DNA from: Thermoplasmata archaeon
GTDB lineage: Archaea > Thermoplasmatota > Thermoplasmata > Methanomassiliicoccales > Methanomethylophilaceae
Direction: 5' to 3'
DNA length: 39,737 bases
Assembly: GCA_015063225.1 (NCBI GenBank)
Contig: SUSU01000012.1
Location: forward strand, 1 to 39,737
The stretch's first letter is position 1. Each line of letters starts with the position of its first letter. Both the position numbers and the translations under genes were made by a program. The notes under the pieces were generated by a model. The model was not told where the DNA came from, searched no databases, and was given only the letters and a program-made list of their open reading frames with translations. Below, piece by piece: positions 23,137 to 31,225 of this stretch.

Positions 23137-25943
23137 TCACCTCCGTCGTAGTCGCCGTCATCTCCGTAGTCGGTAGAGTCCTCGTCTCCCTCACCGTCGG
23201 AATCCATTCCGTCGATGCCGTCGAGGTCCTTCTCGCGGGTACCGTAGCTGGTTCCGGCGGTGTCCTCAGCGACGATCAGGGTGGAGGCGGCGTCGGCGCC
23301 GAGCACCTCGACCAGCAGGTCGTTGATGTCGATGGCCTTTCCGCGGACGGAGCGGGCGGGGTCGATTCCGTCCTCTCCGTACTTGAACTGAACGATGGTG
23401 CCGATGGTGTTCCTGATGGTACCGTCGCTGGTCAGCTTGAGGTCCTCGAGGGCGGAGACGAGACGCCTCTGCATGTAACCGGACCTGCTGGTACGGACGG
23501 CGGTATCGACGAGACCCTCTCTTCCTCCCATGGCGTGGAAGAAGAACTCGGTGGGGGTCAGGCCGAGCTTGTAGGAGTTGGAGCAGAATCCCTTGGCGTA
23601 GGCGCCGAGGTCGTTCCTCCTGAAGTGGGGGAGGGTCCTCTGCCAGTAACCACGGGAGATACGGTCTCCGCGGATGTTCTGCTGTCCGACGCAACCGGCC
23701 ATCTGGGACAGGTTGGTCATGGAACCGCGAGCCCCGGTCTTGGCCATGATGACGGCGGGGTTGGACATACCGAGGGACATACCCGCGATCCTACCGACGT
23801 CGGTACGGGCCTCGCCGAGGGTCTTGGCGATGTTCCTCTCGAGGGCGGCCTTGGGGTCGCCTCCCTGGGATGAGTCGAAGGTGTCCTCGTTGAAGGACTG
23901 GATGAGTTCGTCCACCTTCTGGACGCGCTCGTTGCAGACCTCGCGGATCTGGAGCAGGTCCTCGTCGGGCAGGTCCTCGTCGGAGATACCGGTGGAGAAT
24001 CCCATGTCCATGACGGTGGCGAGCGACAGGCGGGTGACCTCGTTCAGGAACTTGGTGGCACGGTCCGCCCCGTAGTCGCGGGCGATGTGCTCGAGGATCT
24101 GTCCCTTCGAGTTGCCGATGGCGTTCTCGTCGATGGTACCGGAGATGAGCTTGCCGTTCTCGATGACTACGGGGCCGTCGTATTCGGGGTCGTTCTCATC
24201 CAGGGATCCCTGGATGCTGCTCTTGAAGGTGATGCTGAAGTCGTCGGGGAGGGTGAGGCTGAACAGGTCCTTGCCGGTCCAGTAGGGCTCGCCCTTCTCG
24301 TCGTACCCGGAGGGTTCCGGGGGCTCGATGTCCACCAGTTTGGAGAGGATGTTCATGGTCTCCCAGCGGCCGAACCTGCGGTCGCCGTGGGTGAGCAGGA
24401 AGGATCCGGAGATGTGGTCGTGGATACCACCGATGATGGGTCCTCCGTACCTGGGGGAGAGGATGTTCTCCTGGACCAGCATAAGAATGCGGGCCTCGGC
24501 GCGGGCCTCCTCGGACTGGAGGACGTGGAGGTTCATCTCGTCACCGTCGAAGTCGGCGTTATACGGGGCGCAGACGCAGAGGTTGAACCTGAAGGTCTTG
24601 CCGGGCATGACGCGGACGCGGTGGGCCATGATGGACATCCTGTGCAGGGAAGGCTGCCTGTTGAACAGCACGACGTCGCCGTTGATGAGCTGCCTCTCGA
24701 GCACGTAGTCGATGTCGAGACCCTCGGCGACGAGGTCCTTGTTCTCGTCGGTGACCTTGATGCGCCTGCCGTCGTTCCTGATGACGTAGTTGACGCCGGG
24801 CATGTAACCGCCGTCCTCGTCGACGGGCTCGGTGCCGCGGAGCACCATCTGCCTCATCTGCTCGAGGTTGCGGGCGTTGACGTGCAGGGGGACGGTGAGC
24901 TCCCTGGCGGCGGCGATGGGGACTCCGACCTCGTTGATGCTGAGGTTCGGGTCGGGGGAGATGACGGTACGGGCGGAGAAGTTCACACGCTTACCGGACA
25001 GGTTGGACCTGAAGCGTCCCTCCTTACCCTTCAGCCTCTGGGCGAGGGTCTTGAGGGGACGGCCGGACCTGTGCCTCGCGGGCGGGATGCCGGCGGTCTG
25101 GTTGTCGAAGTAGGTGGTGATGTGGTACTGCAGGAGCTCCCAGAGGTCCTCGACGATCAGCTGGGGGGCACCGGCGTCGCGGTTCTCGCGGAGGCGCTGG
25201 TTGATCCTCAGGACGTCGACGAGTTTGTGGGTCAGGTCGTCCTCGGACCTGTCGCCGGAGTCCAGGGTGATGGAGGGGCGGACGGTCACGGGGGGCACGG
25301 GGAGTGCGGTGAGGACCATCCACTCGGGGCGGCAGACGGTGGGATCGATTCCCAGAGCTTTGAGGTCGTCGTCGGGGATCCTCTCGAGGCGCTCCCTGAC
25401 CTCCTTGGCGGTGAGCTTGTGGTTGTCGGTGACCTCGCGGAAGGTGGTGGGCTTGTCGAGCTTGATCTTGACCTGCTCGGCACCGCACCAGGGGCAGGTG
25501 GTCACGCCGCTGGCACCTTTGACGACGCTCTTCACGAAGTTCTTCTGGTCAGCGGTGTCACCGCCCATCTCGGCGATGGTGTCCATGCGCTTGACCTTCT
25601 CGGCGATCTCCTCGGCGGGGAGCATCAGCCTGCCGCACTGGCGGCAGGTAGACTCAAGCATCTGCTTGATGTCCTTGATGAATCCGACGTGGATGATAGG
25701 CTCGGCGAGCTCGATGTGCCCGAAGTGGCCGGGGCACTCGTCGACCTTGCAGCCGCAGGTCTTGCAGCGGAGGCCGGGCTCGATGACACCCATGCGGGGG
25801 TCCATGAGACCCGCCTGGATGGGGAATCCCTCATCGTCGTACGTATCCGCGGTGATGATCTTCACGGCGGACATCTTCCTGATCTCGTCGGGGGAGACAC
25901 AGGAGAATTTGATGGATCCGATCCTCTTGGTGATGGCGTTCAT
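23133..25943 (-). CDS. rpoA1: DNA-directed RNA polymerase subunit A'
   Basis: The N-terminal part of the largest polymerase subunit; it carries the catalytic magnesium. The active-site motif YNADFDGDEMNLH lies near residue 460. The clamp zinc site is present near the N-terminus (CKTCGCKVDECPGHFGH), as is a second CxxC...CPWC pair near 110-160. The bridge-helix region (about 720-800; GARGSMTNLSQMAG, GGREGLVDTAVRTSRSGYMQRR) is complete. At 936 aa it is some 50 residues longer than usual. The extra length is mostly an Asp/Glu/Gly-rich acidic tail (last ~37 residues). It overlaps rpoB and rpoA2 by four bases each. Confidence 0.97.
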   Translation of the reverse strand: MNAITKRIGSIKFSCVSPDEIRKMSAVKIITADTYDDEGFPIQAGLMDPRMGVIEPGLRCKTCGCKVDECPGHFGHIELAEPIIHVGFIKDIKQMLESTCRQCGRLMLPAEEIAEKVKRMDTIAEMGGDTADQKNFVKSVVKGASGVTTCPWCGAEQVKIKLDKPTTFREVTDNHKLTAKEVRERLERIPDDDLKALGIDPTVCRPEWMVLTALPVPPVTVRPSITLDSGDRSEDDLTHKLVDVLRINQRLRENRDAGAPQLIVEDLWELLQYHITTYFDNQTAGIPPARHRSGRPLKTLAQRLKGKEGRFRSNLSGKRVNFSARTVISPDPNLSINEVGVPIAAARELTVPLHVNARNLEQMRQMVLRGTEPVDEDGGYMPGVNYVIRNDGRRIKVTDENKDLVAEGLDIDYVLERQLINGDVVLFNRQPSLHRMSIMAHRVRVMPGKTFRFNLCVCAPYNADFDGDEMNLHVLQSEEARAEARILMLVQENILSPRYGGPIIGGIHDHISGSFLLTHGDRRFGRWETMNILSKLVDIEPPEPSGYDEKGEPYWTGKDLFSLTLPDDFSITFKSSIQGSLDENDPEYDGPVVIENGKLISGTIDENAIGNSKGQILEHIARDYGADRATKFLNEVTRLSLATVMDMGFSTGISDEDLPDEDLLQIREVCNERVQKVDELIQSFNEDTFDSSQGGDPKAALERNIAKTLGEARTDVGRIAGMSLGMSNPAVIMAKTGARGSMTNLSQMAGCVGQQNIRGDRISRGYWQRTLPHFRRNDLGAYAKGFCSNSYKLGLTPTEFFFHAMGGREGLVDTAVRTSRSGYMQRRLVSALEDLKLTSDGTIRNTIGTIVQFKYGEDGIDPARSVRGKAIDINDLLVEVLGADAASTLIVAEDTAGTSYGTREKDLDGIDGMDSDGEGDEDSTDYGDDGDYDGGE

Positions 25944-28900
25944 GAAAGGTCCTCCGTCTGGAGCCTCATGGCGACACCCATCGACAGCAGCTCGTCCATG
26001 AGGAGCTTGAAGGCGTAGGATGTCTGTACGAGGTGAATGTTCGAGTTGTTGCCGCAGACGGGGCAGTAGAGCTGCCCGGTGCGGGTCATGACGGCGATGT
26101 GCCCGCAGGCGGGGTTGCCGCAGACGTACTGCTGGGTACCGTCGGACTCGTCGAGGAGACGGTCCTTGATGACCATGGCGACACCGTGTCCGATCAGACA
26201 GTCACGCTCCATCTCACCGAACCTGAGACCTCCCTGACGGGAACGTCCCTCGGTAGGCTGGCGGGTGAGGATCTGGACGGGACCGCGGGACCTGAAGTGC
26301 ATCTTTCCGCTGACCATGTGGTGCAGCTTCTCGTAGAAGATGACACCGGTGTAGATGTCGGTCTGCATCATGTGACCGGTCCTTCCGTTGTACATGATCT
26401 CTTTACCGGAACGGGCGAAGCCGTTGCGGACGAGACCGTCGCGAATGGAGTCCTCGGACTCTCCGCTGAAGGCGGTACCGTCGATGGTGCGGGCCTCCAT
26501 GGAACCGACCTTGCCGGCGATCATCTCGAGCACGTGCCCGATGGTCATACGGCTGGGGATACCGTGGGGGTTGACGACGATGTCGGGGGTGATACCGTCG
26601 GAGGTGAAGGGCATGTCGACCTGGTCGACGAGACGTCCGACGACACCCTTCTGACCGAACCTGGAGCAGAACTTGTCGCCGAGCTCGGGGACACGCTCGT
26701 CCCTGACCTTGACGCGGACGAGCCTGGAGCCGTTCTCGCTCTCGGTGATCAGGACGGAGTCGACGTATCCGCACTCCCCGGGGCGGACGGTGACCGAGGT
26801 CTCCCTGCGCTTCTGCGGGGAGAGGTAGTCGGTCTCCTCCTCCAGGAACCTGGGCGGGGAGGTCTTTCCGACGAGCACGTCGGAGCCGGAGACGAAGGTC
26901 TCGGGGGAGATGAGTCCGTCCTCGGCGAGGTTGTAGTAGGCGGCGTCGGGGCGGCATCCGGTCACGTCGGGCGAGGGGATCTGGAACTTGTCCTCCTGTC
27001 CTCCGGGGTACCTGCGCTCCTCGGCGCGGTAGGACCTCATGAAGGTGGTCCTGCCGAGTCCGCGCTGGACCGAGGACTTGTTCATAACGATGGCATCCTC
27101 GATGTTGTATCCGTGGTAGCACATGACCGCGATGCAGAAGTTCTGTCCTGCGGGGCGGTACTTGTAGCCGATGTAGTCCATGGTCTGAGTCTGGACCATG
27201 GGGACCTGGGGGTAGTGCATGACGTGCCCGCGGGTGTCGGGCCTGATCCTGTAGTTGGAGCAGGAGATACCGAGGGCCTGCTTGGCCATGGCGGCACCCA
27301 TGGTGATACGGGGAGCGGAGTTGTGCTCCGGGTAGGGGACGATACCGGCGGCGACACCGATGATGATCATGGGGTCGACCTCCATGTGGGTGTAGGGGAT
27401 GGCGGGCATCTTCTCGGCCATCTCGACGGAGTTGGCGTAGGAGGGGTCGATCTCGAAGGAGTCGGAGCACCACCTGCACTTCAGCTCGCAGCGGCCGGCG
27501 ACACCGGGGTTGAGCCAATCCACATCGCTCTCGGAAAGTGCGTGCTGGCACACCGGGCAGCGGTGGGGCAGGTTGTAGGGCTTGACGAGGACGAGGGCGT
27601 CCTCCTCCTCCTCGGCGTCGACCCATTCCATGACACCGATTTTGGTGAGGTCCTTCCAGACGAGGCTACCCTCGCGGATCCTGTCGATGTGGTCGCGGGT
27701 GATCATCGGGAGGCCCTCGCGCATGATGATGAGGGGCCTCCTCAGGCGACCGTCGTCGCAGTTGATGATAATCTCGTGCATGTCCTCGTCGTGGCGGATG
27801 TTGATGCTGTCGCTGATGGATCCGAACCTGCGGGCCTCCTTGACCTGGGAGACGAGCTTGTGGGGGTCCTTGTGGGTACCGACGAGGTCACCGTTGACGA
27901 ACACGCGGGTACCCTCCTCGGACACATCGTCGAGGCCGTAGCCCCTGAGGATGCCGATGACCTCCTGGTCGGGGACCGCGGAGGACACATTGATGATGAG
28001 GGCGGCGTTCTTCACCAGACCGCAGTTCTGACCCTCGGGGGTCTCCGAGGGGCAGAGCCTTCCCCACTGGGTGGGGTGCAGGTCACGGGCCTCGAAGTGG
28101 GGCTGGGACCTGGTAAGGGAGGAGGTGACCCTCCTGAGGTGGGACATGGCGGACAGGTTGGAGGTGCGGTCCAGGAGCTGGGACACGCCGGCGCGGCCGC
28201 CGACCCAGTTGCCGGTGGCGAGGGCGTGGATGAGCTTGTGGGTGAACAGGTCGGGGCGGATGGAGGAGGAGATGCTGAGCTCGTTCCTCTTGCGGCCCAT
28301 GTTCCTCTCGAGCTGGTACTTCAGGTCCTTCATGAGGGCGGAGAAGGAGGTCCTGAAGAGATCCTCCATCAGGTCGCCGGACAGCTTGAGCCTCTTGTTG
28401 GCGTAGTGGTCCTTGTCGTCGGCTTTCCTGATCCCGATGGCCATCTCGAGGACGGACCTGGCGATGCGGCCGAGGTAGATGGCCTTCTTCATGCGGTCCT
28501 CCTTGGAGTCGCCGAGGTGGGGCAGGAGGGACCTGTCGAGGATGGACTCGACCTTCTTGGTCCTGTACTCCTTGGCCTGACCGGCGGCGAAGTTCCTCTC
28601 GAGGTAGGCGATGGCGTCCTCGGTGGTCTGGAACCCGTTGGGGAGCCAGGTCTTCGTATCGGAGGCGTTCTCGAGGTTGGCGTAAACGATGTTGGCCATG
28701 CGCTCGTCGGAGACGATGGCATCGTAGATGTCCTTGTCCTTCTCCATTCCGAGGGCCTTCATGAGGGCGACGAGGGGGATCTCTCCGTTGACGACGGGGA
28801 CGGAGACCATCAGGGTGCCGTCCTTCTTCTTCTCGACCTGGGTCAGGGCGCGGTAACCCTCCCTCTGGGAGAAGACCTTGGCGACCTCGGTGGCGGTGCC

Positions 28901-29572
28901 GTAGCGCTCGTCGTACTCGCACATGACACGGTTGGGGGCGAGGTCCTCGAGGGTGATGAGAAGCCTCTCGGTACCTCCGATGATGAAGTATCCTCCGGGC
29001 TCCCTGGGGTCCTCCTTCCTCTCGATGAGGGCGGCCTCGTACTCCTCGGTGGTGAGCTTCTTGCCGATGTGCTCGGGGTCCTCGAGCCTGGCCTTGGAGA
29101 GGTTGCAGCCCTTGGACTTGATCATCATGGGCAGGTCGCCGATGTGGACCCATCCGCCGACATCGGGGATGGTCTCGCCGTCGACGACGACGTCGAAGTG
29201 GACGTAGACGGGGGACATGTAGTTGAGGTTGCGGATACGGGCCTCCATGGGGGTGATCTCGTGGGAGTATCCGTTGGCCTCGATGACCATGGGGTTCTCG
29301 ATGCGGATGGTGGCGGGCGCGGAGCTGTCCACGATGCCGTCCTCGTTGCGGGGGCGGCCGATGCGGATCTCGATGTCCCTGCCGGAGGTGCGCTCGGGGT
29401 CCAGCTTGATGATGCCGCGGGTAGCGTCATCGGTGGGCACGCGGATGTCGTCGACTATCCTCTGCATCCTGCTGTTGGGGTTGTCGGGAGCGCACACGAA
29501 GTCGTTGAAGGACTCGATGTGGTGGGTGACGATGGTGTTGTCCTTGAAGTAAAGGTCTACTAGTTCCCTCAT
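25940..29572 (-). CDS. rpoB: DNA-directed RNA polymerase subunit B (unsplit)
   Basis: The second largest polymerase subunit in one chain of 1210 aa. Many methanogens split it into B'' and B'; the intact form is typical of Thermoplasmatota. Signatures are THMEVDPMIIIG...PYPEHNSAPR, GYNIEDAIVMNKSS, CSRFGQKGVVG, GIPSRMTIGHVLEM and RSRGPVQILTRQPTEGRSR. A C-terminal zinc ribbon is present (CGNPACGH...YCPVCGN). About residues 665-735 hold a second Cys-rich insert (CPVC, then CELKCRWC) just before the THMEVDP motif. The stop overlaps the rpoA1 start and the ATG overlaps the rpoH stop (ATGA). Confidence 0.97.
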   Translation of the reverse strand: MRELVDLYFKDNTIVTHHIESFNDFVCAPDNPNSRMQRIVDDIRVPTDDATRGIIKLDPERTSGRDIEIRIGRPRNEDGIVDSSAPATIRIENPMVIEANGYSHEITPMEARIRNLNYMSPVYVHFDVVVDGETIPDVGGWVHIGDLPMMIKSKGCNLSKARLEDPEHIGKKLTTEEYEAALIERKEDPREPGGYFIIGGTERLLITLEDLAPNRVMCEYDERYGTATEVAKVFSQREGYRALTQVEKKKDGTLMVSVPVVNGEIPLVALMKALGMEKDKDIYDAIVSDERMANIVYANLENASDTKTWLPNGFQTTEDAIAYLERNFAAGQAKEYRTKKVESILDRSLLPHLGDSKEDRMKKAIYLGRIARSVLEMAIGIRKADDKDHYANKRLKLSGDLMEDLFRTSFSALMKDLKYQLERNMGRKRNELSISSSIRPDLFTHKLIHALATGNWVGGRAGVSQLLDRTSNLSAMSHLRRVTSSLTRSQPHFEARDLHPTQWGRLCPSETPEGQNCGLVKNAALIINVSSAVPDQEVIGILRGYGLDDVSEEGTRVFVNGDLVGTHKDPHKLVSQVKEARRFGSISDSINIRHDEDMHEIIINCDDGRLRRPLIIMREGLPMITRDHIDRIREGSLVWKDLTKIGVMEWVDAEEEEDALVLVKPYNLPHRCPVCQHALSESDVDWLNPGVAGRCELKCRWCSDSFEIDPSYANSVEMAEKMPAIPYTHMEVDPMIIIGVAAGIVPYPEHNSAPRITMGAAMAKQALGISCSNYRIRPDTRGHVMHYPQVPMVQTQTMDYIGYKYRPAGQNFCIAVMCYHGYNIEDAIVMNKSSVQRGLGRTTFMRSYRAEERRYPGGQEDKFQIPSPDVTGCRPDAAYYNLAEDGLISPETFVSGSDVLVGKTSPPRFLEEETDYLSPQKRRETSVTVRPGECGYVDSVLITESENGSRLVRVKVRDERVPELGDKFCSRFGQKGVVGRLVDQVDMPFTSDGITPDIVVNPHGIPSRMTIGHVLEMIAGKVGSMEARTIDGTAFSGESEDSIRDGLVRNGFARSGKEIMYNGRTGHMMQTDIYTGVIFYEKLHHMVSGKMHFRSRGPVQILTRQPTEGRSRQGGLRFGEMERDCLIGHGVAMVIKDRLLDESDGTQQYVCGNPACGHIAVMTRTGQLYCPVCGNNSNIHLVQTSYAFKLLMDELLSMGVAMRLQTEDLS

Positions 29573-29841
29573 GATTTGCCCTCCGAGACGACAAGACGGT
29601 AGGCGGTGAACACCTCGGCCGTCTTGCTCTTCCTGATCACCTTGACGATGCTGCCCTCGGGGATGTCCCCGTGGATGGAGGCCAGAATCTGGATGGCCGC
29701 ATCGGTCTTCCTGATCTTGGGCAGCTGGTCACGGTGTATACCGAGTTTCTGGAGCACCTGCTCAGCCTCGTCAGGCGTGAGCAGATGGTGCTCGGGAACA
29801 AGGTCGTGCGTAAGCGTATTGAACGAATCGTTTTCTGCCAA
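29569..29841 (-). CDS. rpoH: DNA-directed RNA polymerase subunit H (Rpo5)
   Basis: Rpo5 is the small jaw subunit equivalent to the C-terminal domain of eukaryotic RPB5. The family signature THDLVPEHHLLTPDEAEQVL begins about nine residues after the chosen start, and the chain ends with VFTAYRLVVSEGKS. I chose the TTG at 29841 (90 aa) because it gives the usual size and has AGGTGA five bases upstream (29846-29851). The frame stays open to an ATG at 29952, which would give 127 aa. That extension is AT-rich, contains a perfect 16-bp palindrome and starts only 12 bases from tRNA-Lys, so it looks more like leader and promoter than protein. The longer form cannot be excluded. Confidence 0.88.
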   Translation of the reverse strand: MAENDSFNTLTHDLVPEHHLLTPDEAEQVLQKLGIHRDQLPKIRKTDAAIQILASIHGDIPEGSIVKVIRKSKTAEVFTAYRLVVSEGKS

Positions 29842-29845
29842 CTTT

Positions 29846-29900
29846 TCACCTGATCCTTGGTTTTCCCGTTCGGTCAGCGGGAATATGTTTTGCAAAACAT
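29846..29900 (-). promoter_or_regulatory. putative promoter, palindrome and ribosome binding site of the RNA polymerase operon
   Basis: ATGTTTTGCAAAACAT (29885-29900) is a perfect 16-bp palindrome. ATATTC on the minus strand (29881-29886) next to it is the best TATA candidate and would place the transcript start near 29858. AGGTGA (29846-29851) then precedes the TTG start of rpoH. The palindrome overlaps the TATA flank, where a regulator could block the promoter. Confidence 0.4.
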
Positions 29901-29964
29901 TACTGTTGTTCCTATCCCATTCCTCATACTTGATCCGCCGTCGATCGCTCATGAAGAACCCCAG

Positions 29965-30038
29965 CGGGCCTGGAGGGATTCGAACCCCCGACCACCTGAT
30001 TAAAAGTCAGATGCTCTACCTAGCTGAGCTACAGGCCC
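29965..30038 (-). tRNA. tRNA-Lys (anticodon UUU)
   Basis: On the minus strand the sequence starts GGGCCTGTAGCTCAG and folds into a full cloverleaf. The acceptor stem GGGCCTG/CAGGCCC pairs over seven bases. The anticodon stem CTGA.../TCAG holds the loop CTTTTAA (anticodon TTT), and the T arm reads GGGGGTTCGAATCCC. The discriminator base is G and no CCA is encoded. No intron is seen. It lies just upstream of the polymerase operon on the same strand. Confidence 0.97.
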
Positions 30039-30072
30039 ATGTGGATTTCTAAGCTGTATTACGCGGCTAGTC

Positions 30073-30085
30073 CCTTCTTATATAT
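30073..30085 (-). promoter_or_regulatory. TATA box of tRNA-Lys
   Basis: TTATATATAA on the minus strand is the only strong TATA stretch upstream of the tRNA. It is centred about 40 bp before the mature 5' end, so a 5' leader of 15-20 bases would be removed by RNase P. Confidence 0.5.
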
Positions 30086-30222
30086 AATAACTAGCAAACG
30101 AAATACTCGGAATTACCCCATATGCTCCGCAGATATATGTATCCTACCCACGGTTTCGGACATCACGCACGGTCGGAAACGTTCGCGACGGCGGACCGGA
30201 GACCCATCGGGGATCAAAGAAC

Positions 30223-30241
30223 ACGGGGGGATGCCCCCCGT
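30223..30241 (-). terminator. terminator hairpin of the membrane-anchored unknown gene
   Basis: ACGGGGGG and CCCCCCGT pair perfectly around a 3-base loop, eight bases after the stop at 30250. The rest of 30086-30222 shows no gene or RNA that I can recognise. Confidence 0.55.
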
Positions 30242-30249
30242 AAGAAGTT

Positions 30250-31077
30250 TCAGTTGAGGTAGATGTATGCCCTGTATGTCTGATCGTCGTCGTCCATCTC
30301 GCCGTCGGCCTTGAGTATGTATCCCTTGTACACGTGTATCTCAACGTCCTTGAACGTGCGGTCATCGGAGGTCGTCCCGTTGATGGTATAGAGCTGGGTC
30401 TTCACATTCCCGACCCTGCCTTCGGTTTCCTTCACGGTCACATTGGGACCGGAGTAGTCTGCCGGATCGAATGACAAAAACACCCAGTCATAGAACTCAT
30501 CCACGGCGCGTCCAGCCAAATCGGTGTAACTGCGCTTCGTAGTCACATCAGCCTTGCCATCCTCCGTTCTGACAGTGTTTTCGGTGCTGTCCACGTACGA
30601 GGTTTTCTTGATCTCGCTCCCATAAGCTCCGCTGACGGACGTCACGGTGCTGCCGTCGAAAATGATTTTCAGGCCATCATACGAGCAGGTAGTATCGGAT
30701 TTAGTGTAACTCCCGTTGATGGTGTACGTGTTGCCGTCCTTCGTAACGGTGACACCGGAGGGGGCAGTGGCGGTGTAATCGAAGTCGAAGTAAAGTGGCT
30801 TGTAGACGAGTAAATCATATTCGATTGAACCCTTGGAAGTGAAGTGGTATTTCACCATTCCACCGGAGACCGAATCGACAACCATCTCCATGTCGGAAAC
30901 TTCATCATCTAATTCCATTTTCGTTTTGATTGTCAATCCTTCCTTAATCTTATCATCGGAATCGAGGAGGGTGTAATCGGATTTCAGCTCGTCCTGGTCC
31001 GCAAAGAAGAACCAGTAAGCGCCTATGGCCGCGGCCACGACGACCACGACACCCAGAAGGACTGCTAATTTGCCCAT
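30250..31077 (-). CDS. hypothetical membrane-anchored extracytoplasmic protein
   Basis: I do not recognise the family. A short basic start is followed by one membrane helix (residues 4-28; LAVLLGVVVVVAAAIGAYWFF). The remaining ~245 residues are beta-rich and hydrophilic, with many Thr, Ser, Asp and Tyr, and should lie outside the cell. There are several Asn-x-Ser/Thr sites (for example NGSYTK, NVTVKE, NGTTSD) that could be glycosylated. I chose the ATG at 31077 because the TATA-like CTATAAG (31103-31109, minus) lies 28 bp upstream; the ATG at 31122 is upstream of the promoter. It is monocistronic and divergent from cdc48. Confidence 0.65.
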   Translation of the reverse strand: MGKLAVLLGVVVVVAAAIGAYWFFFADQDELKSDYTLLDSDDKIKEGLTIKTKMELDDEVSDMEMVVDSVSGGMVKYHFTSKGSIEYDLLVYKPLYFDFDYTATAPSGVTVTKDGNTYTINGSYTKSDTTCSYDGLKIIFDGSTVTSVSGAYGSEIKKTSYVDSTENTVRTEDGKADVTTKRSYTDLAGRAVDEFYDWVFLSFDPADYSGPNVTVKETEGRVGNVKTQLYTINGTTSDDRTFKDVEIHVYKGYILKADGEMDDDDQTYRAYIYLN

Positions 31078-31195
31078 ACTCACGAAATCGCGGTGACGAA
31101 CACTTATAGTTTGCCCAGACAATGAGCCAGAAACATCGGACGGATAGCATGATCTCTACGACAGGACATGATGCGGACCGGGTTCCGCCCCATCA

Positions 31196-31203
31196 GATAA
31201 AAA
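31196..31203 (+). promoter_or_regulatory. TATA-like box of cdc48
   Basis: GATAAAAA is centred 26.5 bp before the ATG at 31226, consistent with a leaderless transcript. Confidence 0.5.
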
Positions 31204-31225
31204 CCTGTTCGGCATACATCCCCGC

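Noticed and set aside
26033..29563. A 1176-codon open frame on the plus strand opposite rpoB
   Set aside because: Same composition artefact; rpoB on the minus strand has all family signatures.
30039..30257. A 72-codon plus-strand frame after tRNA-Lys
   Set aside because: It begins within the tRNA leader, covers the tRNA promoter on the other strand and a terminator hairpin, and has no recognisable sequence.
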